The notes beneath the pieces are model-generated. The model saw only the letters and a list, made by a program, of their open reading frames with translations. It had not been told where the DNA came from and did not search any database. Of a DNA stretch of 34,039 bases, positions 23,683 through 30,777 are shown piece by piece (within the stretch, counting starts at the first letter, position 1; every line of letters starts with the position of its first letter). The DNA comes from an uncultured Clostridia bacterium (GTDB lineage Bacteria > Bacillota > Clostridia > Lachnospirales > CAG-274). Location of the stretch: the NCBI GenBank assembly GCA_944376805.1, contig CALWDX010000039.1, forward strand, positions 1 to 34,039, given 5' to 3'. A program made the position numbers and the translations under genes.

Positions 23683-24185
23683 TATCTTAGCCCTTCTAAA
23701 AGATGTACTTTCATAGTTTTTTCTAATACATTTACATTTAAAATACATTGTTTTATAGCAGGTATTAAAATTTGATTATCTTCTTTTTTTACTACATAAA
23801 CATCATTAGCCCCTGTAAATATAATATCTTCTATTGTACCAATATTTTCATCTTCATCTGTAATAACTGTCATACCATATAAATCACTAATATAATATTC
23901 ATCTTCTTCACAAGGTATAGCTAAATCTTTAGGTATTTTTATTTCTGTATTTTTAAGAAGTTCTGCATCATTCATAGTATCTATACCTTTAAATTTTAAA
24001 AGTACAAATTGTTTATGAAATCTAACATTTTCTATTTCATATAATTTAATATCATTTCGTCTTGAAATATAAACTTCTTTTAACTTTTTAAATCTATTTA
24101 TATCATCTGTTGTAGGTAATACTCTAACTTCACCTTTAATACCTTGTGTATTAACAATTTTACCAATAACAAAATAATCTAACAT
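23682..24185 (-). CDS. rimM: 16S rRNA processing protein RimM
   Basis: 167 residues. The N-terminal RimM barrel begins 'DYFVIGKIVNTQGIKGEVRV', with 'FHKQFVLLKFKGIDTMNDAE' following. The C-terminal PRC-barrel has 'EDEYYISDLYGMTVITDEDE', 'GTIEDIIFTGANDVYVVK' and 'ILIPAIKQCI'. RimM assists 30S head maturation around S19. It is the first gene of the minus-strand run rimM-trmD-rnz. It is divergent from the BceAB-like operon, with 165 nt between the two starts (from 24185 to the plus-strand promoter region). Confidence 0.95.
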   Translation of the reverse strand: MLDYFVIGKIVNTQGIKGEVRVLPTTDDINRFKKLKEVYISRRNDIKLYEIENVRFHKQFVLLKFKGIDTMNDAELLKNTEIKIPKDLAIPCEEDEYYISDLYGMTVITDEDENIGTIEDIIFTGANDVYVVKKEDNQILIPAIKQCILNVNVLEKTMKVHLLEGLR

Positions 24186-24266
24186 AATTTTCTATCTCCT
24201 TTAAAGTTTATATTTAATTTTATTATAAAAAATATATATTGTCAAATATAAAAAAGTAACCTTAGA

Positions 24267-24330
24267 TTACAAAAATGTAAGGTTAATGTAAGATAGATAA
24301 ATTGTTAAAATTTTAAAAAAGTTATATAAT
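24267..24330 (+). promoter_or_regulatory. BceAB-like operon promoter with response-regulator-type tandem repeats
   Basis: TTACAAA (24267-24273), 11-mers AATGTAAGGTT (24274-24284) and AATGTAAGATA (24285-24295), GATAAA, -35 TTGTTA (24302-24307), 17 nt, -10 TATAAT (24325-24330). The block 24267-24307 is 38/41 identical to that upstream of traX, with the same distances to -35 and -10. I infer it to be the binding site for the BceR-like regulator encoded at 19913-20572. Confidence 0.87.
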
Positions 24331-24365
24331 TATTTTATAAAATTAAATATATGGAGGATATTATT

Positions 24366-25130
24366 ATGAATGAAATTTTAAAAGTGAAAAATATACAAAA
24401 ATATTATGGTGGAAAAGGAAATGTAACAAAAGCAATAGATAATATAAGTTTTAATGTATATGAAGGAGAATATATAGGTATTATGGGTGCATCTGGAAGT
24501 GGTAAAACTACTTTATTAAATTGTATATCAACAATAGATACTGTTACATCTGGTAATATTTATATAGATAATAAAAACATTACAGAAATGAAAAGTAAAG
24601 AAATATCAAAATTTAGACGAGAAAAATTAGGTTTTATATTTCAAGATTTTAACCTTTTAGATACACTTACAGCTTATGAAAATATTGCACTTGCATTAAC
24701 TATAACAAAAGTAAATCCTAAAGAAATAGATAAAAGAATAAAAGAGGTTGCAAATCTATTAAATATACAAGATATATTAAATAAATATCCTTATCAAATG
24801 TCAGGTGGACAAAAACAAAGAGTAGCATCAGCAAGAGCAATAATAACAAATCCTAAACTAATATTAGCAGATGAACCAACAGGTACATTAGATTCTAAAT
24901 CAGCAAAAATGTTATTAGAAAGTTTTAAAAATTTAAATGAACAAATAAATGCTACTATATTAATGGTAACACATGATGTTTTTACTGCTAGTTATTGTAA
25001 ACGTATTTTATTTATAAAAGATGGTAAAATTTTTAACGAAATTGTAAGAGGGGAAGAAACAAGAAAACAATTTTTTAATAATATTATGGAAGTTGTATCT
25101 TTATTAGGAGGGGACTTAAATGAATATTAA
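24366..25130 (+). CDS. ABC transporter ATP-binding protein, BceA-like
   Basis: 254 residues from the ATG at 24366, which follows GGAGGA at 24353-24358; an ATG at 24351 overlaps that site and is rejected. Motifs: Walker A 'GASGSGKTT', Q-loop 'FQDFNLLDTLTAYEN', signature 'MSGGQKQRVASARAI', Walker B 'LILADEPTGTLDSKS', switch His in 'MVTHDVFTASYCKR'. This is the MacB/BceA group, which pairs with ten-helix FtsX-like permeases in bacitracin or lantibiotic detoxification and sensing. Its last 11 nt overlap the permease gene. It has a promoter with probable response-regulator sites. Confidence 0.92.
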   Translation: MNEILKVKNIQKYYGGKGNVTKAIDNISFNVYEGEYIGIMGASGSGKTTLLNCISTIDTVTSGNIYIDNKNITEMKSKEISKFRREKLGFIFQDFNLLDTLTAYENIALALTITKVNPKEIDKRIKEVANLLNIQDILNKYPYQMSGGQKQRVASARAIITNPKLILADEPTGTLDSKSAKMLLESFKNLNEQINATILMVTHDVFTASYCKRILFIKDGKIFNEIVRGEETRKQFFNNIMEVVSLLGGDLNEY

Positions 25131-26751
25131 ACTTGCAATTAAAAATATAAGAAAAAGTTTTAAAGATTATACTATATACTTTTTTACACTTGTATTGGGT
25201 GTAACAATATTTTATATGTTTAATTCTATATATGCTCAAAAAGAACTAATGAGTTTTTCTGAAATTATGTCAGAAAAAGTTGAGTTAATAGAAGAAATGT
25301 TAAATGGATTATCAGTATTTATTGCTGTAATATTAGGATTTTTAGTAGTATATACAAATAACTTTTTTATAAAAAGAAGAAAAAAAGAATTAGGCTTATA
25401 TATGTTGCTTGGTATGACAAAAAATAAAATATCAAGAATATTTGTATTAGAAACTTCATTTGTAGCAATTATTGCACTTTTTGTAGGTATTATATTTGGT
25501 GTTATAGGTTCACAATTTATGTCAGTATTTACAGCAAAGCTATTTGAAGCAGATATGACACAATATAAATTTATATTTGCAAGTGAAAGTGTAATTAAAA
25601 CTATACTATATTTTAGTATAATATTTATTATTGTAGTTATTTTTAATATATTTAATATAAATAGATGTAAATTAATAGATTTAATATATAGTTACAGAAA
25701 AAATGAAGAATTAAAATTAAAAAATAAATATTTATCATATATATTATTTTTTATATCAATAGTATGTTTAATAGTAGCATATTATTTTATAACTATTAAT
25801 GGATTAAATAAAATAGATTTTTATTTTAAATCTTCAATAATATTAGGTATAATAGGAACAGTTTTATTTTTCTTTTCTATAGCCATATTATTAGTAGGAT
25901 TAATACAAAATAGTAAAAAAATATATTTTAAAGGATTAAATATATTTATATTAAGACAATTATCAAGTAAAATAAATACAAATTTTATATCTATGTCTAT
26001 TATTTGCTTAATGTTATTTTTTGTAATAGGTGTTACAAGTTCAGCATTTGGTTTGCAAGAAGCTTTATCAAATATGTTAGTGAATAATACTAAATATAAT
26101 ATAACGTTATCAAGATTTGGAGATTATGAAGATATATCACAAATATATAATAAATTACCAGATAATATCAAAAATTTTAAAGGGATAGAAAGTTATGTTG
26201 AATATTCTATATATAGTGATGAAAATTTAAAAATAGAAGACTTTAATTTAAATTTAGATGAAAGATTAGAATATTTTAATAAGTATAAATTAAATTTAAT
26301 AAAATTATCAGACTTTAATAATATTTTAAATCAATTAAATTTACAACCTTATGCATTAGAAGAAAATGAATATTTAATAGTTAGTAGTACACAAAATATA
26401 TTAAAAGAACTAAGTAGTATAATAGCTAATAATAATAGTATTTTAAATATTAATAATAATGAGTTATCACTTAAAGAAGTAGTAGAAGATATATGTTTAT
26501 TTAATGATAATTATGATAATTATTTTATTGTAAATGATGATTTATTAAAAGATTTTGAAATAGATGTAACACAATTAAATATAATGACAAAAACAGAAGA
26601 AGATGAAATAGTTTTAACAAAATTAATATCAGAATATGGACAAATTTTTAAAGATAAAGGTAGTCTTGAAGATTGTGCATTTACTAATTATGGAGCAAAA
26701 AAAATATATATGAAAGTGCTGTTTCCACAAAAGCAATGTTATCATTTGTAG
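25120..26751 (+). CDS. BceB-like FtsX-family permease, N-terminal ~80%, frameshifted
   Basis: 543 residues before a premature TAG. The start overlaps the ATPase gene by 11 nt behind AGGAGGGG. It has TM1 near 17-37, then a pair of helices around 60-80 and 105-130 with the FtsX-type 'RRKKELGLYMLLGMTKNKIS' between them, further helices at 155-175, 205-225, 235-260 and 290-310, and then a large polar extracellular domain (about 320-530), as in BceB. The last residues ('YMKVLFPQKQ') are out of frame relative to the family. The frame is lost at an A8 run (26697-26704); one extra A there would join it to the C-terminal piece and give about 663 residues, the usual BceB length. Confidence 0.85.
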   Translation: MNIKLAIKNIRKSFKDYTIYFFTLVLGVTIFYMFNSIYAQKELMSFSEIMSEKVELIEEMLNGLSVFIAVILGFLVVYTNNFFIKRRKKELGLYMLLGMTKNKISRIFVLETSFVAIIALFVGIIFGVIGSQFMSVFTAKLFEADMTQYKFIFASESVIKTILYFSIIFIIVVIFNIFNINRCKLIDLIYSYRKNEELKLKNKYLSYILFFISIVCLIVAYYFITINGLNKIDFYFKSSIILGIIGTVLFFFSIAILLVGLIQNSKKIYFKGLNIFILRQLSSKINTNFISMSIICLMLFFVIGVTSSAFGLQEALSNMLVNNTKYNITLSRFGDYEDISQIYNKLPDNIKNFKGIESYVEYSIYSDENLKIEDFNLNLDERLEYFNKYKLNLIKLSDFNNILNQLNLQPYALEENEYLIVSSTQNILKELSSIIANNNSILNINNNELSLKEVVEDICLFNDNYDNYFIVNDDLLKDFEIDVTQLNIMTKTEEDEIVLTKLISEYGQIFKDKGSLEDCAFTNYGAKKIYMKVLFPQKQCYHL

Positions 26752-27110
26752 GTATTTATATAGGTTTAGTATTTATAATAAGTTGTTCTACAATATTAGC
26801 TATACAACAAATATCAGAAGCAGAAGATAATAAATATAGATATAATTTATTATCAAAACTAGGAGCAGAAAAGAAAGTGTTAAATAGAGCTTTATTTATA
26901 CAAATATTATTTTATTTTTTAGTACCCCTATTATTAGCAATATTACATTCTATTGTAGGATTAAATACTGTAATAAAATGTATAGAGTTTACAGCAGATA
27001 TTAATATATTTTCAAATACAATTTTTACAGCATTAAGTATTTTAATTATATATGGGATATATTTTATATTAACATATATAAGTAGTAAAAATATAATAAA
27101 TAAAGGTTAA
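26736..27110 (+). CDS. BceB-like permease, C-terminal fragment (membrane helices 8-10)
   Basis: 124 residues from the first ATG of this frame, but the frame is open back to the A8 run and reads 'YESAVSTKAMLSFVGIYIGL' across the junction, the expected sequence before TM8 of a BceB protein. Three helices are visible: about 2-22, 50-72 and 90-112, with 'ISEAEDNKYRYNLLSKLGAE' between the first two, a conserved FtsX-like stretch. There is no ribosome binding site, so it is not an independent gene. It is expressed only if the frameshift is bypassed (ribosomal -1 slippage or polymerase slippage) or if the shift is a sequencing error. Confidence 0.8.
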   Translation: MLSFVGIYIGLVFIISCSTILAIQQISEAEDNKYRYNLLSKLGAEKKVLNRALFIQILFYFLVPLLLAILHSIVGLNTVIKCIEFTADINIFSNTIFTALSILIIYGIYFILTYISSKNIINKG

Positions 27111-27116
27111 TTTTTT

Positions 27117-27149
27117 AAAAATGCTGAAGATATATTCTTCAGCATTTTT
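27117..27149. terminator. Bidirectional terminator after the permease
   Basis: A 14-bp stem (27117-27130 with 27136-27149, core ATGCTGAAGA/TCTTCAGCAT) with A-run and T-run flanks, between the plus-strand permease and the convergent minus-strand Cys/Gly-rich gene. Confidence 0.9.
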
Positions 27150-27167
27150 GCCCCCTTAAAAGATAAA

Positions 27168-27473
27168 TTAAATAGCATTATGAGTAAATGCGGCAATAGA
27201 GTTTGTAGGAATAACAGCAATAGCCCCTAATGGATTACCACAGCAACCACCACTATTACTATAATTATAGTTGTTATTGTATCCATAACCTGAACAACTA
27301 GAGCCAATAGGACAAGCAGGAGCTTCACCAGCACTAACAAGTAACCTTACAACACAGTCACTAACTGACACTAGAACACCAGTAAAGCCACTGCCAGAAC
27401 AACCACCACTTGTAGTGAATATAGTAACAGTCTGACCAATATATCTACAAAGGTCTTCTTTTAAATGTTCCAT
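27168..27473 (-). CDS. Small Cys/Gly-rich protein, probable spore-surface protein (paralogue A)
   Basis: 101 residues with 7 cysteines (9, 25, 40, 54, 60, 77, 78). Residues 10-32 ('RYIGQTVTIFTTSGG' onward) and the final 'FTHNAI' are identical to the divergent neighbour at 27624. The middle is Asn/Tyr/Gly-rich and holds 'CPIGSSCSGYGYN' and a CC pair. The beta-rich 'TVTIFTT...FTGVLVSV...VVRLLV' pattern resembles a small Sm-like barrel as in some coat-associated families, but I do not recognise a named family. There is no signal peptide or membrane helix. A sigma-K-like promoter lies upstream (27503-27532), which supports late mother-cell expression and a coat or exosporium role (inference). The ribosome binding site is AGGAGG. 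Confidence 0.72.
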   Translation of the reverse strand: MEHLKEDLCRYIGQTVTIFTTSGGCSGSGFTGVLVSVSDCVVRLLVSAGEAPACPIGSSCSGYGYNNNYNYSNSGGCCGNPLGAIAVIPTNSIAAFTHNAI

Positions 27474-27502
27474 ATTATAACCTCCTTTTTTTCTTTATAT
27501 AA

Positions 27503-27532
27503 CATATTATGTAAGTATAGTATAAAGGTTAC
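27503..27532 (-). promoter_or_regulatory. Sigma-K-like promoter for paralogue A
   Basis: On the minus strand, GTAAC (27528-27532), 16 nt, CATAATATG (27503-27511), 30 nt before the ATG. The sigma-K consensus is AC at -35 and CATANNNTA at -10; only the last base deviates. The divergent paralogue has the same element with the same spacing. Confidence 0.65.
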
Positions 27533-27564
27533 AGTTGTAAAAAATATATTTATTTCAAAAATTT

Positions 27565-27594
27565 GTAACAAAAAAAAATAATAGCCATAATATA
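27565..27594 (+). promoter_or_regulatory. Sigma-K-like promoter for paralogue B
   Basis: GTAAC (27565-27569), 16 nt, CATAATATA (27586-27594), 30 nt before the ATG at 27624. The -10 is a full match to CATANNNTA, and it mirrors the minus-strand element at 27503-27532. Confidence 0.7.
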
Positions 27595-27623
27595 CATTAA
27601 GACGTTTGAAAGGAGGCAATAAA

Positions 27624-27926
27624 ATGAATGATAGTTATTTATTAGATAGTTTAACACGCTATATAGGGCAAACAGTAACAATATTTACAACAAGTGGTGG
27701 TTGTTCTGGTAGTGGTTTCACTGGTATTTTAGCTAGTGTAAATGAAAACTATGTAAAATTAATAACAAATATAGGTGCAGCACCTAGTTGTCCTTTAGGG
27801 TCTAGTTGTTCAGGTTATGGATATAATTACAATAATCAAAATTATTGTTGTGGAAATAATTGGCTTGGTTCTGTTACAGAAATACCACTTTGTAAAATAG
27901 CAAGCTTTACACATAATGCCATATAA
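27624..27926 (+). CDS. Small Cys/Gly-rich protein, probable spore-surface protein (paralogue B)
   Basis: 100 residues with the ATG at 27624, 7 nt after AAAGGAGG; a TTG at 27606 is upstream of that site and is rejected. Six cysteines (27, 56, 62, 75, 76, 90). Residues 12-34 are identical to 10-32 of paralogue A, followed by 'ILASVNENYVKLITNIG', 'CPLGSSCSGYGYNYNN', a CC pair and the shared 'FTHNAI' end. The pair arose by inverted duplication and is read outward from a shared 150-nt region with matching sigma-K-like promoters. No known family is recognised with certainty; spore coat or exosporium is the best guess. Confidence 0.75.
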   Translation: MNDSYLLDSLTRYIGQTVTIFTTSGGCSGSGFTGILASVNENYVKLITNIGAAPSCPLGSSCSGYGYNYNNQNYCCGNNWLGSVTEIPLCKIASFTHNAI

Positions 27927-27958
27927 TAAATATTAGTTTAAAGAAAAAACTCCTTATT

Positions 27959-27988
27959 AATGGTGTAGACTTTTTTGTCTACACCATT
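27959..27988 (+). terminator. Terminator-like hairpin after paralogue B
   Basis: A 12-bp stem (AATGGTGTAGAC 27959-27970 with its complement 27977-27988) and a T6 loop, 32 nt after the stop. The downstream flank is GTCAAAAAA, not T-rich, so efficiency is uncertain. Confidence 0.6.
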
Positions 27989-28014
27989 GTCAAAAAATGT
28001 AATAAAAATGTATA

Positions 28015-28043
28015 TTGACATTTTTTTTAGTTTATGTTATACT
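28015..28043 (+). promoter_or_regulatory. Sigma-A promoter of the SAM riboswitch-metK unit
   Basis: TTGACA (28015-28020), 17 nt, TATACT (28038-28043); the transcript would begin about 15 nt before the riboswitch P1 stem. Confidence 0.8.
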
Positions 28044-28063
28044 TCTAAAGTAATTAAATATGT

Positions 28064-28193
28064 GTCTTATCAAGAGAGGTGGAGGGATAAGGGCCCTGTG
28101 ATACCCAGCAACCAGCTTTTAGTATTGGTGCTAAATCCCCCGTTTTTACGGAAGATGAGGATTTTTTGTATAAGCCATAGTGGCTTTTTTTTA
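28064..28193 (+). ncRNA. SAM-I (S-box) riboswitch with terminator
   Basis: The aptamer core is recognised by AAGAGAGGTGGAGGGA (28072-28087), GGGCCC, CCCAGCAACC (28104-28113) and GGTGCTAAATCCCCC. P1 pairs CTTATC (28066-28071) with GATGAG (28154-28159). It is followed by a short terminator, AAGCCA-TAG-TGGCTT (28172-28186) and a T-run to 28192. When SAM binds, the terminator forms and metK expression falls. Placed directly upstream of SAM synthetase, as in many Firmicutes. Confidence 0.95.
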
Positions 28194-28296
28194 TTAATAA
28201 AAACTAAATAATAATAATTACTTTATAATATATATTGTAAATTATTAATAAAATATAGCCTTTTATGAAAAATTTAAATTTTTAGGAGGATTACAA

Positions 28297-29460
28297 ATGA
28301 AAAGATTATTTACTTCTGAATCTGTTACAGAAGGACATCCAGATAAAATATGTGACCAAATTTCAGATGCTATTTTAGATGCTATTTTAACTAAAGACCC
28401 TAATGCTAGGGTAGCTTGTGAAACACTTGCTACAACAGGTCTTATTATGGTTGCAGGTGAAATTACTACAAATTGTTATGTAGATATAGACAGTATAGCT
28501 AGAGAAACTGTTCGTGGTATAGGATATGACAGAGCAAAATATGGTTTTGACTGTGATACTTGTGCTGTTATGACTTCTTTAAAAGGACAATCTCCAGATA
28601 TTGCTCAAGGTGTAGATAGTGCTTTTGAAACTAGAGAAGATGATGAACAAGATACAGGGGCAGGAGACCAAGGTATGATGTTTGGTTTTGCTTGTGATGA
28701 AACAGAAGATTATATGCCTATGCCTATATACCTTGCACACAAATTAACAAGACAACTTTCAGAAGTTAGAAAAAATGGTACATTATCTTATTTAAGACCA
28801 GATGGTAAAAGCCAAGTTTCAGTTGAATATGATAATGATAAAGTTGTAAGAATAGACTCTATTGTTATATCTACTCAACACAATGAAAGTGTTACACATA
28901 GTCAAATTTGTGAAGATATTAAAAAGTATGTTATAGATGCTGTTATTCCATCAGAGCTTTTAGATGCTGAAACAAAATATTACATAAATCCTACTGGTAG
29001 ATTTGTTATTGGTGGTCCTCAAGGTGACTGTGGTCTTACTGGTAGAAAAATAATAGTTGATACATATGGTGGATATGCAAGTCATGGTGGTGGAGCATTT
29101 TCTGGTAAAGACCCTACTAAAGTAGACCGTTCAGGTGCATATGCTGCTAGATATGTTGCTAAAAATATTGTAGCTAGTAAAATAGCTAAAAGATGTGAAA
29201 TAGAAATAGCTTATGCTATTGGTGTTGCTAAGCCTTTATCTATTTTAGTTAATACTCATGGTACAGGTAAAATATCAGATGATAAAATTGCAGAACTTGT
29301 AAAAGAAAACTTCGATTTACGTCCATCTGCTATTATTGAAAAATTTGATTTAAAAAGACCTATATATAAACAAACAGCAGCATATGGCCATTTTGGTAGA
29401 AATGATTTAGATTTACCTTGGGAAAAATTAGATATGGTACATGTTTTTGAAAATTTATAA
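28297..29460 (+). CDS. metK: S-adenosylmethionine synthetase
   Basis: 387 residues. Makes SAM from methionine and ATP. Family blocks in order: '[20 protein letters not shown]' at 5-24 with the catalytic His, '[16 protein letters not shown]' (around 121-136), '[20 protein letters not shown]' and '[20 protein letters not shown]' (around 232-272), and '[17 protein letters not shown]' near the C-terminus. The ribosome binding site is TAGGAGGA. Expression should be feedback-controlled by the SAM-I riboswitch at 28064-28193. A strong terminator follows 18 nt after the stop, before the convergent dpaA. Confidence 0.98.
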   Translation: MKRLFTSESVTEGHPDKICDQISDAILDAILTKDPNARVACETLATTGLIMVAGEITTNCYVDIDSIARETVRGIGYDRAKYGFDCDTCAVMTSLKGQSPDIAQGVDSAFETREDDEQDTGAGDQGMMFGFACDETEDYMPMPIYLAHKLTRQLSEVRKNGTLSYLRPDGKSQVSVEYDNDKVVRIDSIVISTQHNESVTHSQICEDIKKYVIDAVIPSELLDAETKYYINPTGRFVIGGPQGDCGLTGRKIIVDTYGGYASHGGGAFSGKDPTKVDRSGAYAARYVAKNIVASKIAKRCEIEIAYAIGVAKPLSILVNTHGTGKISDDKIAELVKENFDLRPSAIIEKFDLKRPIYKQTAAYGHFGRNDLDLPWEKLDMVHVFENL

Positions 29461-29478
29461 GATTAATGTATATTGTAA

Positions 29479-29511
29479 AAAAATAGCTAACAATTTTTGT
29501 TAGCTATTTTT
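29479..29511. terminator. Bidirectional terminator between metK and dpaA
   Basis: A 15-bp perfect stem (29479-29493 with 29497-29511, core AATAGCTAACAA) with a TTT loop, A-run on one side and T-run on the other, between two convergent genes. Confidence 0.9.
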
Positions 29512-29524
29512 ATATAAATATTTT

Positions 29525-30373
29525 TTAAATATCTAAAAAACTTATTATTTTATCTTTTAGTATTTCACCTGCTGTATATGGTGCAACTCTACCAGGGAGG
29601 CTAGGGCAGTAAATAGCTTGTAAATTTAATTCTCTAGCATAATTATAATCTACACCACCTGGGGCACTAGCTAAATCTATTATTATAGTATTTTTATTAA
29701 TATAATCTAATATTTCTTTATTTAATATTTCATAAGGAATAGTGTTAAAAATAAAGTCATATTTATTTATACTGTCTTTTATTTTATATAAGTTTATAGA
29801 ATTTAAACCATAAGTATTAATATATGCAAAATCTTCATCTTTTCTGTAAGTTACATCTACATTAGCACCTATACCTTTTAACATATTTGCTAAAATTTTG
29901 CCACATCTACCATAACCTAATACTAAACAATTACTATTAAATATTGTTTTAAAGCTATTTTCCATAGCTGTTTGAATAGCACCTTCAGCAGTAGGTATAG
30001 CATTTAATATAGCTATAGAATTATCTTCAAAAAAATCAAAAGTTTTTATATTATTTTCTTCTAAGGTTTTAATAATATCTTTGTTTATTATTCCACCAAA
30101 AAATGCTTTAATTTTAAATTTTATAGTTTTTTCTATTAATTCTTTTATATTTATATTTTCATTTTCAATGTTAAATACATTTTTATTATCTTTTGTGAAA
30201 GGTATAGGTGCTATTAAAATATCTATTTTATCTAAAAATTCATCTAAATTGTTTATATTATCTTTATTTTCTATATATTTATTATTGTATGAATAAACAG
30301 TAAAATTTTCATTAGTTAACATTTCATATAAAAATTTATATCTTAAATCTCCACCTAATATGCCAAATATCAT
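29525..30373 (-). CDS. dpaA: Dipicolinate synthase subunit A
   Basis: 282 residues from the ATG at 30373, chosen because AAAGGAG (30382-30388) lies 9-15 nt ahead; an ATG at 30391 overlaps that site. It makes dipicolinic acid from a lysine-pathway intermediate in the mother cell during sporulation. Marks: 'FGILGGDLRYKFLYEML' at the N-terminus, 'NAIPTAEGAIQTAMEN', the NAD-binding 'CLVLGYGRCGKILANMLKG' and 'IDLASAPGGVDYNYARELNL'. The subunit B gene (dpaB/spoVFB), normally next to it, is absent here: downstream is convergent metK. A CATAGTATA element upstream suggests sigma-K control. Confidence 0.92.
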   Translation of the reverse strand: MIFGILGGDLRYKFLYEMLTNENFTVYSYNNKYIENKDNINNLDEFLDKIDILIAPIPFTKDNKNVFNIENENINIKELIEKTIKFKIKAFFGGIINKDIIKTLEENNIKTFDFFEDNSIAILNAIPTAEGAIQTAMENSFKTIFNSNCLVLGYGRCGKILANMLKGIGANVDVTYRKDEDFAYINTYGLNSINLYKIKDSINKYDFIFNTIPYEILNKEILDYINKNTIIIDLASAPGGVDYNYARELNLQAIYCPSLPGRVAPYTAGEILKDKIISFLDI

Positions 30374-30395
30374 TTCAACAACTCCTTTCATAATA

Positions 30396-30404
30396 TATAC
30401 TATG
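30396..30404 (-). promoter_or_regulatory. Sigma-K-like -10 element of dpaA
   Basis: On the minus strand, CATAGTATA matches the sigma-K -10 consensus CATANNNTA. The expected AC at -35 is not clear (ATC at 16-nt spacing). dpaA is known to be sigma-K dependent in B. subtilis. The predicted start point would leave the ribosome binding site very close to the mRNA 5' end. Confidence 0.45.
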
Positions 30405-30458
30405 CAAAATATTAATTTTAGATTATATATAATATTATTTTTATAAAAGGAATTATAA

Positions 30459-30485
30459 AAGGCTGTAGATTTTATCTACAGCCTT
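30459..30485 (-). terminator. Terminator of the rplU-prp-rpmA operon
   Basis: A 12-bp stem (AAGGCTGTAGAT 30459-30470 with its complement 30474-30485), 3-nt loop, 7 nt beyond the rpmA stop; on the minus strand it continues into TTTTATAA. Confidence 0.85.
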
Positions 30486-30492
30486 AAAATTA

Positions 30493-30777
30493 TTATTCAG
30501 CAATAGGATGAACAGAAAGTTGTTTTTTGTCTCTACCTTTTCTTTCATATCTAACGATACCATCTACTAAAGCGAAAAGTGTATCATTGCCACCTTTACC
30601 AACGTTTACACCTGGATGAATTTTAGTACCTCTTTGAGTGTAAAGAATGTTACCAGCTTTAACGAATTGACCGTCAGCACGTTTAGGTCCTAATCTTTTA
30701 GATTCAGAATCACGACCGTTTTTAGTAGAACCTACCCCTTTTTTATGAGCAAAGAATTGAAGATTAATTCTAATCAT
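30493..30777 (-). CDS. rpmA: 50S ribosomal protein L27
   Basis: 94 residues. L27 sits near the peptidyl transferase centre. '[20 protein letters not shown]' (10-29) and '[19 protein letters not shown]' are family blocks. The first nine residues, MIRINLQFF, are the Firmicute extension that the Prp protease removes between F9 and A10 to expose the functional N-terminus. The prp gene lies immediately upstream, its stop sharing one base with this start (TAATG). Third gene of the operon. Confidence 0.97.
   Translation of the reverse strand: MIRINLQFFAHKKGVGSTKNGRDSESKRLGPKRADGQFVKAGNILYTQRGTKIHPGVNVGKGGNDTLFALVDGIVRYERKGRDKKQLSVHPIAE

Noticed and set aside
23683..23748. Extended TrmD start 22 codons upstream
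   Set aside because: The extra residues overlap the 3' end of rimM and have no ribosome binding site; the TAATG overlap start gives the normal TrmD N-terminus.
27975..28211. 78-codon open frame on the plus strand
   Set aside because: It lies over the metK promoter, the SAM-I aptamer and its terminator; the product resembles nothing and there is no ribosome binding site.
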